From assembly GCA_033030425.1 (NCBI GenBank), contig JAUFSD010000006.1, positions 1,426,001-1,490,000 on the forward strand: a stretch of 64,000 nucleotides of DNA, given 5' to 3'. This DNA is from Verpa conica (lineage: Eukaryota > Ascomycota > Pezizomycetes > Pezizales > Morchellaceae). Every line of letters begins with the position of its first letter. The stretch's first letter is position 1. A program made the position numbers and the translations under genes. Shown here piece by piece: positions 40,101-49,621 of the stretch. The notes beneath the pieces are model-generated. The model was not told the origin of the DNA, did no database searches, and saw only the letters and a list, made by a program, of their open reading frames with translations.

Positions 40101-40356
40101 TCCCAGATGTCTTCTCTTTCCCGAAACAACAGAGCATGTGCTTCTGCACTGCCCCAGCCTTGCCGTGTCCAGAAACTCTCTCCTACCCAACATTAGATCC
40201 CTTGACGAAATTTGGAGCTCTGAAGCCCTTTCGCTACTCGTCGGGACCTTCGTTGTTCAAAACAAAATAAACTTTCCAAAAAAAGCGCTTTCGTCACCAG
40301 TGCCGTCTTCCCTCACTACATCCTCTCTCACCTCCATTACCTACTCTGAATCATAA
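37087..40356 (+). CDS. LINE copy 1 ORF2, endonuclease-reverse transcriptase
   Basis: 1089-residue protein that nicks target DNA and primes reverse transcription there. The N-terminal apurinic-like endonuclease has its catalytic set: N18 (IIQHN), E45 (AVQEPP), D151/N153 (GDFNVHS), and S233-D234-H235 (GSDH). The reverse transcriptase follows with LSAPGPDSIPYSIWK, SYRIIVLLQTFSKVLEK, the LFLDIKGGFDNV motif, VGVPQGSPISPLLFVIYV and the active site Y664-V-D666-D667. Tyr-Val-Asp-Asp replaces the commoner Tyr-Ala-Asp-Asp. A C-terminal zinc motif has C1005, C1008, H1017 and C1022. No RNase H block is visible between the RT and the zinc motif. The frame is uninterrupted and all key residues are present, so the copy may be competent. 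Confidence 0.95.
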   Translation: MFSTTTKHSPFFNIIQHNCAGSNNVFLSLFSNPVVHSAQVIAVQEPPLFNRSPLVAPNFALFKPTPTLQSDKVSVCFYVNLSFLDKNSVTQTPSHRGDITFITLHFTTSSRTFSSLTLVNVYNRQVSDSVRSVPPYLAFQASSVPTVVVGDFNVHSPAADPLRKFSTTELNLSTPYFRLANQLGFSLINTPGKYTRISPDPRKRHSVIDFTWANPSATQLIQKWLIPPVPSGSDHRVILCQLAPPDADFTPYNTPNWALANWDLIAPQLSELQFSSDSSDLDNWFDESFKQLHNVLLLHTPTKRVSSWSKPWWNPNLSQLRSIYHSVHKSYRKGLSPPFELKAAKNAYFNAIKKAKRDHWNTFVSNASPSDMWRLKKMATRSEDRIPSIPNSPTPQILNENLVNAFFPPRPDTGSPPPLRFHSVPAITPEEIQHVLSKTSNLSAPGPDSIPYSIWKGVHRINPTLIPRILTPLLKSGYHPLSLKKANGVVLAKPGKDDYTATSSYRIIVLLQTFSKVLEKVVTLRLAKIAKATGLVHPHQCGSIAGLSTSDATTVFYNEIRAMQLAKLKVSTLFLDIKGGFDNVVKHTLASILTSQSVPPYMVNWILSFLSDRWVTLLYKGSPKLAVPVQVGVPQGSPISPLLFVIYVSVLHHLEPSPGITLSYVDDFAITVASPTVEENILLLQENYYRLKNDAAPRNVSFSVAKTELMHWRTPRDKSPVSHLPVCIDGHTFHPKPIVRWVGYWFSPSFNPNDHFIRRLASAQASFGILHRFSSPGKGLSSGNCRKLATLAIRPMLTYGATLFTPTSALKEMEVFWNSVLRWALGCFRSTNLHALWAEASAPPLILYLHYLKIKHAIRVATAHPLNNPVTARFDPSFPTISPERSYSHSELLKGLPNPPKKWNSVAKAGVNHLPIEFLGSLVQPLLGSNLSHKSFSIMVKQQLLKNWEILYPPPSYYKYGCSLTTPYFMSLHKFQSSRLHQMRVEKSYLNAHKSWINLHTPDICPRCLLFPETTEHVLLHCPSLAVSRNSLLPNIRSLDEIWSSEALSLLVGTFVVQNKINFPKKALSSPVPSSLTTSSLTSITYSES

Positions 40357-40587
40357 GGAGTCATCCAGCCCATCAAGTCCGTGTATAACGGCACCAAGAC
40401 AATAAGTCAGAAGGAAGGAAGTTATATTTGCGTAGTACATTGGTTGTGTCAAAATATTTCTTTTATTTCCTGTGTTAAAATTATTTGCTATTTGGAATTT
40501 CGAAGGGGTCGCGTTTTATTTTTAGGAAGGGGAAGGGTTCTTTTTAGGTCATAGTTTATACTGCATACCAGATTTTGTACCCAGAAT

Positions 40588-40602
40588 AATAAAATCACTT
40601 GA

Positions 40603-40635
<33 letters not shown>
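40588..40635 (+). terminator. Poly(A) signal and tail of LINE copy 1
   Basis: AATAAA at 40588-40593 is followed 12 bases later by 30 uninterrupted A, then the right target-site duplication at 40636. This is the expected record of target-primed reverse transcription of a polyadenylated RNA. Confidence 0.9.
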
Positions 40636-40638
<3 letters not shown>

Positions 40639-40652
40639 AGGTGACTATGGCA

Positions 40653-40974
40653 GGTCCTTGTTAAGCAACAGTCAAGGCCTGGTAAACCCTACGTAATAGA
40701 TATGATTTAAATAAATGGGAGGATCAACTAATATCGCTTTTGCATGAACGGTGTCACTAGTAGTAGATATTTCCATCGCAATCACTTCTAGCCCGTACTA
40801 CATCGCATCTATCACAGTTTCTAGAAATATTTTTGTTATCTAAAGGTACGAAGGGAATCTTCCCCTATCATAGGTACTAAAGTAAGTACACCATAATATA
40901 CGTGCACAATAGCTTATGGTACGGCCAAATGTTATGCTAAGAGATCCACCGTTTTATTTAACTTAGTTTTTTAT
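40653..40974. other. Intergenic region right of LINE copy 1
   Basis: AT-rich sequence between the right duplication of the LINE and the 3' end of the minus-strand gene at 40975. No frame or repeat recognised. Confidence 0.5.
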
Positions 40975-43900
40975 CTAACCTTTAACACCTTGCATTGCCA
41001 ACCTCGTTAAATCATCCACATGCTTTCTTTCTCTCCTCCTCAGGTTTAGCGCTTTTCTGAATTCTAACTGAAAGCTATGTAGTTCTTCCAATGTTGAAAA
41101 ATCAATCTCAAACCACTTGAAATCTTCAAAGTTATCCTCATTCTCTATTGATTGTCTTGATTTGTCGAGAGGTATCCCACCTGACCGATCAGGTGTCCCA
41201 AGGATTCGGGCCTTTATGGAAACTGAGTTTTTAAAAGGGTTATGTGAACTTGAACGAATTCGGATAGTACGATTACTCTCGCGACTTTCTATTTCAATCG
41301 AGTCGGTCACTACCCACAAATTATGGGGAAAATAGTTAGCTGAAAGAGTGCCCAGATATGGGCCCTAAGATCATTGGCCTACCAAATAAAAATACCATGG
41401 TTTTTTCACGGTACATATACATCATAATTCTTGTACTATGAATTTTGACCGTCGCCTTCGATCTTAGAGCACCCGCCACACCCGTAACACTGTTAAGACT
41501 TGTCGTGTTGGTATTTTCCTCTCGTAAAAATTGGACCCCTGCCTTTTGATAGCTTTCTATAGTATTGCGTTTGATACGCAAAGCCCGAACCGTGTGACTT
41601 TTGAATAGGTAAGCACACACTGCATATCTCAAATAATTACAAGTACTTACAAATCAGCCTCAACCAATTCACCAAGAAAGGCTAATTGGAGGTTAAACAT
41701 ATCTACACTTATCATTAACAACCATGTAGAAGCAATAGGTGCCACTTGGCTATAAGAGCAGGAAGTAAGCTAAACACACCAGAAGCATTCTGAAATCTGT
41801 AAAACAGATCATTTCCTTTATCAAGACCACTATTCTTACGTATATATATAATAGGCTCGTGGTCATGGTAGCCGTACTCTGGAACAAGTTCACTATCCTG
41901 ACTCCGTACTATAATGGGAGATTATTTTAGCGAATCCAAAAAATCACTTTTAGCTAGCAGTTGCCTCAGTAACTACTCAGAAGATGAATGGGATAGTTAA
42001 ATACCGATATGTTCATCAAAGATGTCTTCAAGTCCGTCCTTGAAGACCAGTATCCGAAAGTTTAAACTAGCAGCATCTTTGAAGAGACGAATACTGCAGC
42101 TATCCCAGCGACCATAACGGTCCCCCGTGTAGGAGACAAGAAGACTACTATACCTATAGTTAGTCTAATTCCATAGTAGTAGAGAGAAAACATAGGGATA
42201 TAGGTCTATTTACATCAATGGAAGGTCTCTGGGCAATATTTCCATCTCACCAGGCCTGATATCCAGTTCCTGTTTGTTCACTTTCTGATTCCAGCTATAC
42301 AGCCTTGGAGAGATAGGATTTACGCTCATATTGTAGAACTTTGCTAAAGAAGTTTGAGGGATATCGACCCCCCCTTGTCTTGATAAGTCGACAATGATTA
42401 GCCTCACCTCTCGCGTTAGACCAGGGGAAAGATAGCCGTGCTCATATTTCATGGGTATGGAATCAGAGGTGGTGAGTTCTACTAACCGTTCGTTTAGGAA
42501 GTTATCCACGTGAATCCTAAAATTCTTTGGGCAGCTAGGATCAAGTTCGGAGAGCAGTGATAGATTAGGTGCTACTCCGAATTCTAGACCTGATTGTGAG
42601 TGAGTTGTGCTTTTTGCTTCAATTTCAGACTTGGAAAAACCAGATGTTTCTAATATATCAAAATTCGAAGTAGATGGAGGAACAGATCCGGATAAAGTCG
42701 AGTTAGTAGTAAGAATACTCGAGGATGGCGTAGATGGTTTGGGATGATCAGGGCATTTAATTTCCCGAGACCATAAGGTTTCAGGCTCCCCCCAACCCTG
42801 GAATTCATTATTGGTAGATGGAATTGTACTCCCCTGTAGATTATTTTCATAGTTGGCCCCTGCATGACTTTGGGAATCTAGACTTTCTGCCACAGATCCG
42901 TTATAGGCACTCCTTACTTCGCCTTCAACAAAAACTCTATAATCTCCCTCGCCTACTAAGGCTCGTGAATTTAGGTGGTCTACCCCTAGCTCGCGCAATT
43001 TTTGAAACATGATAATTACTTCCTGATAAGTTCTCAGTTAATGAATTTTAGCCACTTTAACAGCTACAGAGGGTTTTTCCCTTACACTTGACATTATTGC
43101 GATCAAGGTTCGTGCCTCATCCGACAGTCCGTCAGTTTCAACGTTAGGGTATGATATCCTCAATAACCATGCAGTTTTAATTAGGTTGATATATGCCCTC
43201 ACAGTGATCTGGTTAACATTTCTGACTTCCCTCAAACCCGATTTTGTCTGTTGAATGGTCAGATATTCAACAACTAAATTGGAAAGTGTGGCGCCAACTT
43301 AGAAGGACTTACCACGTAAAGCCAATGTAATATAAGCAACAGTGTACTCTCGGATTTTAGAGTCCAGTGAAAATTTGGTGTCTTGAAGTCACAAGAGTCC
43401 TTAAATCTCTGGATTATGTCAAATGAACTAGATCCTAAAATAATCGGCGTTGTGTTCTTTGAATGTTGTTCAAGCGCGCTAGCTAGGGCCCCTTGGGCGA
43501 CTCTTAAAATTGAGTTATATTGTCGTATTGTATTCCTTGATCGATAGGGTTACTAGGGATTGATATTTATAATACAACGGTGGGATAGGTCGGTATCTTA
43601 CTTTCGCAGAGTCTTGAAGAAAAGCCTCAACTTCCATACTTGAAATGCAAACTTTTCATCCAATAAATCGACCGTCTCTTCTAGCCTAGATGACCGTAGA
43701 GCAACGAAAAAGTCCTGACACCAATCTTTGTTACGACCATGGCTAACCCCCGTAATCTGAAGCAATGTCTCTAAGGCCTGAACTACGTCCAAAAGTCCGT
43801 GACTAGCTACTCTCAGCATTTGCTGGACATTCAGTCTGTTATCGGATCTGAGGATTGCGGAGTTCGGGTTGGAATTTTCGTCGAAGAGATGTTCGATTTC

Positions 43901-44050
43901 TTCGGAGAGCTCCGTCAAAGTATGTCCCAGTGACAAAAAGGCAGAAGGGGCGTCGAAAGTGCCCCAAAAATAAACACCTAAGATGTCGGCGAGCCTCTGC
44001 TGTGCTTTGAAGAACTCGCCCAAACCAAAGCCTTGGAACGCAAACGACAT
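40975..44050 (-). CDS. Multi-exon fungal gene of unknown function
   Basis: I do not recognise a named family. Exon 1 (44050-43600) begins MSFAFQGFGLGEFFKAQQRL and is a helical domain of about 150 residues. Its layout (MSF-G-G-FF, then a Leu-rich helix bundle with DVVQALETLL) resembles the fungal-specific helical domain that opens many ascomycete STAND or orphan proteins. Further coding stretches, read through GT-AG introns, include SILRVAQGALASALEQHSK (near 43480), WLLRISYPNVETDGLS (near 43150) and a Ser/Thr-rich region (43026-42215). The C-terminal part has FKWFEIDFSTLEELHSFQL (about 41110) and ends at a TAG at 40975. Exon 1 ends in a GTAAGA donor, and EVIIMFQKL at about 43026 follows an AG acceptor. 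Joins in the last third are uncertain, so two genes cannot be excluded. Confidence 0.6.
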
Positions 44051-44324
44051 CTTTCGGTAGAGAGGAAATGAATAACTTTTGCAGTCAAGATGTGTTATAC
44101 CACTGAAATGGGGAGGCCCGGTAAGTTGCTAAACTAGACAATCAGCTATGGGTTAACCTTTTGGTGCTAGGGTAATGGGTCACTGTGCCTTGAGCGAATT
44201 TACGTCGTAACTGAAAAGTACAGTCTACTAGAGATAACGCCCCAATAAGCGATAAGAGAATCTACATACTCCCCAGATACAGGAAGTGCGCTGGGGAACA
44301 TCCTGGATTTACGACTAGATAATT
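44051..44324. other. Upstream region of the unknown gene
   Basis: Presumed promoter and leader of the minus-strand gene that starts at 44050. No distinctive site seen. Confidence 0.4.
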
Positions 44325-44458
44325 GTACTACGCCTGTGGGGGTAAGTCCTTGGACAGTGGTGGTACCATCTCTCACATAAAATTATTGGCTGTTTCCTAG
44401 GCCAAGTCTGTGCCACCACAGCCAGGTGTCCAAAGACTTACCCCCGCAGGCGTAGTAC
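44325..44458. mobile_element. Foldback MITE, nearly all inverted repeat
   Basis: A 134-bp unit starting GTACTACGCCTGTGGGGGTA and ending in its near-perfect reverse complement at 44427-44458. The arms continue inwards (GGACAGTGGTGG against CCACCACAGCCAGGTGTCC) with few mismatches. TA at 44326-44327 and 44456-44457 could be the target duplication. It is non-coding and lies about 275 bp upstream of the unknown gene's start. Confidence 0.75.
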
Positions 44459-44671
44459 TCGGGGTGCGCTTAAGTACCGAGAACTCGATCCCCATAGGGT
44501 GAGAATATGCGGGTGCCACATTTTGTGTATTTGTACTAAAAATTAAGAACCACGAGATACAGTGTAAAAAAAAAGTCCTAATACCGGGTTGTATTCCCTC
44601 CTGCAGCAATGGCGGCGAGACTTCTGGTATACTTCTAATGAAATTATCTAACCTATTTGTCCCAATATTAT

Positions 44672-44900
44672 TGTTGTAGGCACCTGATAAGAGGAGTGAT
44701 TCTAGGAACCTAAGAAGACTATTTGTTTGACTACAGTAAGTTCATTTACTCTGTTTCCCCCATTTCTCTAACGCAAAAGGGCTATGGGGAGAAGCGCGTG
44801 TGGATACACTTGCTGGCAGCTATCTACCACTGAGTGCCTCACAGAGTTCATCAGCATACTTGAAGGTTTCCCTCTGATGCCTCTAACGCCTCTGATTCAT
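44672..44900 (+). repeat. Repeat A, fragment of the left part (copy A1)
   Basis: Begins TGTTGTAGGCACCTGATAAG and stays alignable by eye to copy A3 (from 53944) through the segment GGAGAAGCGCGTG...GCTATCT near 44850. It then diverges. This is an older, truncated copy. Confidence 0.7.
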
Positions 44901-45806
44901 GGGATACCGTTGGTGGAATTCAACAACCAGGAGACGAGATATGTCTCAAAGACACTCGGCTAGCTGTCAGAGCTCTCAGGAAAGCACCAGAGGCTCCCAT
45001 AGTCTCTGGAGGGGCTTTACTAGTCACGCTGGTAGTCACGCTGGTAGTCACAGTTCGGAGTCTTCAGAAATTTATTTATTTTACTATGTACATTTTCTAA
45101 TCTATATACAATGATATGCATGCTTTGCTGCCCCCCCGCTTGCCACCCGCCTGCCTGCTTGCTTGTATAAAACTAGCCTATACAATTGTCCAGGCTACTT
45201 CTCGATAAGCTCAAAGTTCAGTTCGAAGGTATAAGATACCGACTACCAAGGTCTCCTCAGTCAACGGTAGTAGTTGTTCCTTTAAATCGCACAAGAGAGT
45301 TGCAAACTATGATAATGTCAAGATTCACTAGAGTCAGTTGGTAAAGCGAAAAGTTGTTCAGTTGAAGCTCAAGAGTGTGACGATTTAACCATCGTCATGA
45401 CTAGTCTTAAGTACCTCTCCATATAGAGACACCTAAGGATCTCCTTTGAGGGATAGGACTAGCTATCCTATTCTGGTCAATAGATACTAAGGAAAGTCAT
45501 TACTATGATAGCCCGATCCCTAAGCGAGCTGACGAGCTCTTAGGACGGAGCGAAGCTCACCGTCGTCGGTATGCGACAGAGACCAGAGTAATGCGTCTGT
45601 AGCTTATAGCTACAGGAGATACTAGTGCAATGAGACTGAAGCAGTTGCCTCCATGAACAGAGTTAAGCTCCTGTTCCTCTAGGAGGAATAACAACGGCTT
45701 CGCTGATGGCCAACCTTATGGGAGGCCGAGAGCCGTGAGACGAGAGCAAAGCTACGCTTAGTAGTTAGGGCCGCCAGCAAAAATAGTAATTAACCTGGCG
45801 GCGTCA

Positions 45807-45880
45807 CGAATCGAACCATACGGGGCTACGCCTTGTGCTTCGCCCTAAGGTCCTTATGGATCAAGATTACCTCTCCGCCA
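45807..45880 (-). promoter_or_regulatory. tRNA-like A box and B box (possible SINE head)
   Basis: On the minus strand, TGGCGGAGAGG (45880-45870) fits the pol III A-box consensus at every fixed position. GGTTCGATTCG (45817-45807) fits the B box at all but the last base. Their 63-base spacing suits a class II (Leu/Ser-type) tRNA. The T stem does not pair well, so it is not a working tRNA gene; a tRNA-derived SINE or a relic is more likely. Confidence 0.5.
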
Positions 45881-46514
45881 CGTCCCCAGGTTGGACTAGG
45901 AACGTGGGAAGGGAATCTAAGCAACGGCAGGAATCACCAGTGGGTTACCCTACCTAGGGGACTCTGTGTTTTCTAACACCCGCGAGGCGCCCCACTGTGC
46001 CACCCGCCGTTTGCAGAGGGGGCCCCCCTGAGTTGCAGATTCCCTAACAAAAAGACAAGTTTTGGACCCCAAAAATAACCCCAAAACCGTCAGGAAAATT
46101 TGTCCAACCAAACCAAACTCGGAGGGTATATGGAGGACAGTGCTGCAAATCCATAGGTGCAATCGGATTTGAAATCAGACCATTATAGCAAAAGTTACAG
46201 AGCTTTTAGTAACCAACGCTTTTTAGTCGCTAGTCTATCGACCCCGCTAGTTCATAGGGGCGCTCTAGACTCAGTTGATTTCCAAGCACGGAGGAACTGT
46301 TCCCCGCTCCTTGGCAGCCTGCTCGCAATCAAAATTCATAGCTTAAACCCGTCCTTCCCCCAGGACAATCATTCTTGCTAGTCAACGAACAACCGTTGTT
46401 CAGAGACCCTCATACTCTTCGCTAAAGACGTTTGTCTTCCCCTGGGAAGCAGAGCCTTTTAAAGTCTTTAGTTTTCGACCTATTAAAATCCTTATTCCTG
46501 TTTTGCCTAGGGAC

Positions 46515-46751
46515 TGTTGACCTTCCGTGTTGACGAGCGGTTCTAAGCCTCGCTGCTGAAGCTTCTCGTCAGAAAGGGAGGTTGTTGGTTTTTTTGGTAC
46601 GGCAGTACTCCCCTGGGAGTACCCCCGTTACATGTCGACCTTCCGTGTTGACGAGCGGTTCTAAGCCTCACTGCTGAAGCTTCTCGTCAGAAAGAGGGGT
46701 TGTTGGTTTTTTTTGGTACGGCAGTACTCCCCTGGGAGTACCCCCGTTACA
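46515..46751. repeat. Tandem duplication of a 118-bp unit
   Basis: Units at 46515-46632 and 46633-46751 differ at only a few positions. Each ends in the near-palindrome GTACTCCCCTGGGAGTAC followed by CCCCGTTACA, the terminal sequence of the 1376-bp element. The unit also contains a GACGAG...CTCGTC inverted repeat. Confidence 0.9.
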
Positions 46752-46850
46752 AAGAGTCACGATATAGAGTTTTGATTATAGACTGAAGGTAAAGATAGTT
46801 CGATAGATTCAAATATATTGATAAGACTCGTTCTTCCCGATAATGTTCTG

Positions 46851-47478
46851 TGTCGCAGGCAGCTCCGTGGGTCGCCAACACCCGTGGAAGCAGGTTACAT
46901 TTGCCCCCACTCCCACCAGAAGGTCAAACCGCCTCCGGACGCGTGCTTAACTTGGCAATTACGAGAAAGAAACCAGCTCTGGGACCGGTTAGGCTATCAT
47001 TGCTACACGGAGGGTAGGTGGGGTGTCAGGGATTGGGTAGAACGGGAGCCCTGGGAGTCTAGGAACTGCCGGAGAAAACGAAACGGGACTGGCATGTATG
47101 ACTAAGGAGTTAGGAGGGAAGTAGATTTAATATGGGAGCAGTATAGAAAAGAGACTTGCACGTCGAACATGACATGTTCAACGACATTTGTAATAAGTAG
47201 AAGGTAACAAGAAAAACAGAAGTCAGCTTCAGGTTGTACGGGAAGGGTAATAAGGAGTATATAAGAAGGGGGCTTTGCTCCCTCCTGGTGGGATTTTTTT
47301 CGTTGCGCAATCTCTTGTTTTTATAGTCTATCAAAGGAATTCACTGCTCCTTAGATTTGTTATATCTAAGAATTTTACCGAAGAACCGCCGTTTCTACCC
47401 AAGCCCTTCCCGTTTCTCAAAGTATCCAAGTCACTTGCCCGCGTCACCTAGGCGCGCCCCCCCTGGAGCCCCGCTACA
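46851..47478 (-). mobile_element. 628-bp solo LTR, TSD TTCTG
   Basis: Exact TTCTG duplications at 46846-46850 and 47479-47483. Minus-strand ends are TGTAGCGGGGCTCC and CTGCGACA, i.e. TG...CA. Removing it restores the alignment of repeat A2 to copy A3 (ACCAGAACATC region, about 54781). A TTATATACTCC box lies mid-element on the minus strand. Short open frames inside it have no protein character. Confidence 0.85.
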
Positions 47479-47986
47479 TTCTGGTAAAGAGACAAATCTG
47501 CCGACTATTTTATATACCGCGGTTTGGGCTCGCGGATTTATTCTAAATCCTAACCCAAACGCTTGGGAACGCCTGAAGACCCTGAAAACCTGTCAAGCAA
47601 TCACGCCATACAATACAAATCTTACAATATAGTCAAAACACTAATACAAACACATTCCCCCCATACTTATACAAATCCCCACCAGTCCAAGCACTTTGTC
47701 CCGGCCCTATCGTCTATTCTAGTCAAGCCCAAAGGTGTACTAGAGTAATGCAATCATGTAAAACTGTTAGTGAACCAATCTTTACTCTGCAGACGGGCAG
47801 ATAAGTGTACTAACTACCATATCTGTTCCGTCCTTGCATGTTCCTGTGAAGAATAGCGGAGTAACAGCTTAGGACGCAAGTCCTAATAGTATAACTCTAC
47901 AGGTACGATGCACAGAAAGAAGCGTAAAGCCAGTGAATGGGTGGTAGCAACAGAATAGACTATTACTATAAAGAACAGGCAAGCAA

Positions 47987-47999
47987 GAATTCTGAGCAT
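47987..47999 (+). repeat. Left target-site duplication of LINE copy 2
   Basis: GAATTCTGAGCAT here and at 53137-53149, right after the poly(A). Up to two further A residues may belong to it. Confidence 0.93.
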
Positions 48000-48096
48000 C
48001 ATCCCTTCTATTTTCTCAGTTTTTGAAACTCAACACCAAAATATTGCGTGGCAACCGTTTTTCCCCACCAAACTCACAAAAATCCCAGGCCTCAAA

Positions 48097-49596
48097 ATGC
48101 CAAGCCCTGACCCCTCTCTCTCCGAAATCTTTGACAACCTACAAACTGGCCTTATAGACCATGAAATAGGCATGCCAGATTCTTCTCTCATCTCCACCAC
48201 CGTCGCCAACGCCATTAATGACGACAATACCTCCCCCATGGAGAAGCTACTCCTCACCCTACTTTGCTCTACCTTCAAGGTCGCGGCCCAGGCTAAACAT
48301 GCCGCCCTCGAACTCTCCCACCAACTCGACTCCATCAAGGCCGCTGTCGATGACATTCAGTCAAAGACTCGGTACGCCTCAAACCATCCCCCTACCGCCG
48401 TCTACGACCGCTTTGAGAGACTCGAGGCCATCGTCAAGAGTGTTAAAAACTCAGTCTCCTCCCCCCCCGCAACCTTCCCCCATCAGAGAACTCAGCCAAC
48501 CACTCCCGCTGGCCCCGCTTATCAGAGCCCACCTGCCAAATCCTCCACCACGCCGGTCACTGTCACCGAAAAGAAGTCCTACGTCGACGCAGCCAAGTCG
48601 GCTGCCAACACCACTACCCCAAAGGCCAACCAGAAGATCGCCAACCCTCGTCCCAGGCAACCAAAAGTCACGGAGGATAAGCCCAAGACATTACCCACTG
48701 CCCAACGAAGGTTCTTCTCGTCCAGACAGACCCCCTCACCCCTTAAAGATTCCGAATCCCTCGTCCAACGCCTCCCTGCTCTCTTAGGCCAGTTCCTCGC
48801 TAAAGGAGGACAAGTTGCCCCCGTCACCTCTCTCACAGTTTCCATCAATCAACGTGGAGCTGTCTCAGTTACCGCCCCCCCTACAGTTCCAGCCTCCACA
48901 TACGCCCCCTTCTTCGAAGGACTCACTGCCATCCTCAATCAAACGGTCAACGACTCCGCCAACCAGTTTCAGTTGTTTAAACAAGCTCCCACTACCTGCG
49001 ATGTAGCCATCAGAGGCATCCCTCTAAGCGAGTTCCCTGACCTCGATCATCTAAAAAAATCCTTCCCTGAAGCAGTAAAACTGGCAACAGGGATCACCCC
49101 TCTCGACACCCGCTTTCTCACCGCCGACGACACCATCCGCAACACCCAGAAGTTCTCAACAGTTGTCATTACTGTCACTGCTGAGGAAGCAGCCATTATT
49201 GGCACCACCATCAGACTTTTTTCACGCCCTCGCCACTGCTCCGTCATGTGGTCAGCCTCCAAAGCCACCCTTTGCCGCAACTGCTACAAGTTCGGCCACC
49301 CAACTAAAGGGTGTAAACAAAAAGAACCCACTTGCCCCATCTGCTCCCTAGGCCACCCTAGGGACAAACACCAGTGCGCCGTTACCACGTGCCCTGGCCA
49401 CGTTCGCCCAAAACCCAACTGCTGCGTCGCTACTCCCTCCAAGTGCGTCAACTGTGGAGGCAACCATACGGCAAATTTTTCGAAATGCCCTCATCGCATT
49501 TCCATCATCAATAAACTCAGAGACAGACCTACCCAGGAGGCCCAACCCTCTTCAGACGCCGCCACCGTAGAAGTGGCGATGAACGACACCAATTAA
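48097..49596 (+). CDS. LINE copy 2 ORF1, gag-like protein
   Basis: 499 residues, one longer than copy 1 because of an extra codon near the C-terminus (DAATVEV against DATEEV). The helical N-terminal part, Pro/Thr/Lys linker and all three zinc knuckles are kept. In this copy there is no in-frame ATG upstream of 48097, which supports MPSPDPSLSEIF as the true start. The stop TAA again touches the ORF2 ATG. Confidence 0.93.
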   Translation: MPSPDPSLSEIFDNLQTGLIDHEIGMPDSSLISTTVANAINDDNTSPMEKLLLTLLCSTFKVAAQAKHAALELSHQLDSIKAAVDDIQSKTRYASNHPPTAVYDRFERLEAIVKSVKNSVSSPPATFPHQRTQPTTPAGPAYQSPPAKSSTTPVTVTEKKSYVDAAKSAANTTTPKANQKIANPRPRQPKVTEDKPKTLPTAQRRFFSSRQTPSPLKDSESLVQRLPALLGQFLAKGGQVAPVTSLTVSINQRGAVSVTAPPTVPASTYAPFFEGLTAILNQTVNDSANQFQLFKQAPTTCDVAIRGIPLSEFPDLDHLKKSFPEAVKLATGITPLDTRFLTADDTIRNTQKFSTVVITVTAEEAAIIGTTIRLFSRPRHCSVMWSASKATLCRNCYKFGHPTKGCKQKEPTCPICSLGHPRDKHQCAVTTCPGHVRPKPNCCVATPSKCVNCGGNHTANFSKCPHRISIINKLRDRPTQEAQPSSDAATVEVAMNDTN

Positions 49597-49621
49597 ATGT
49601 TTAGTACGACCACTAAACATT
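49594..49621 (+). promoter_or_regulatory. Stop-start junction with stem-loop, copy 2
   Basis: Identical to the copy 1 junction: TAA-ATG, 9-bp perfect stem AATGTTTAG/CTAAACATT and the same 8-base loop. It is unchanged although silent differences are common on both sides. Confidence 0.7.

Larger units (their letters stand above)
35488..40635 (+). mobile_element. Full-length non-LTR retrotransposon (LINE), copy 1
   Basis: 5148-bp element bounded by an exact 17-bp target-site duplication and ending in 30 A residues (40606-40635) preceded by AATAAA at 40588. It has a leader of about 100 bp, ORF1, ORF2 starting in the next base after the ORF1 stop, and a 3' UTR of about 250 bp. Organisation (zinc-knuckle ORF1; endonuclease plus reverse transcriptase ORF2 with a terminal CCHC) is that of the R1/I/Tad1 group. 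Unlike Neurospora Tad, no RNase H motif is visible. It lies 220 bp beyond the MER3 stop. A second copy is at 48000-53136. Confidence 0.97.
45376..46751 (-). mobile_element. 1376-bp LTR-like insertion, TSD AAGAG
   Basis: Flanked by AAGAG at 45371-45375 and 46752-46756. On the minus strand it begins TGTAACGGGGGTAC and ends CGTCACA, the TG...CA ends of an LTR; TGTAAC starts are common in Gypsy LTRs. It interrupts repeat A2. Inside are a tRNA-like pol III promoter pair, a 118-bp tandem duplication, and a segment (about 45980-46160, plus orientation) related to repeat A at 54103-54240. No internal coding domain was seen, so it is a solo LTR or a composite. Confidence 0.7.

Noticed and set aside
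37087..40356. RNase H domain in LINE ORF2, as expected for Tad-type elements
   Set aside because: No recognisable Asp/Glu block between the RT and the C-terminal CCHC; the residues there look like an ordinary linker.
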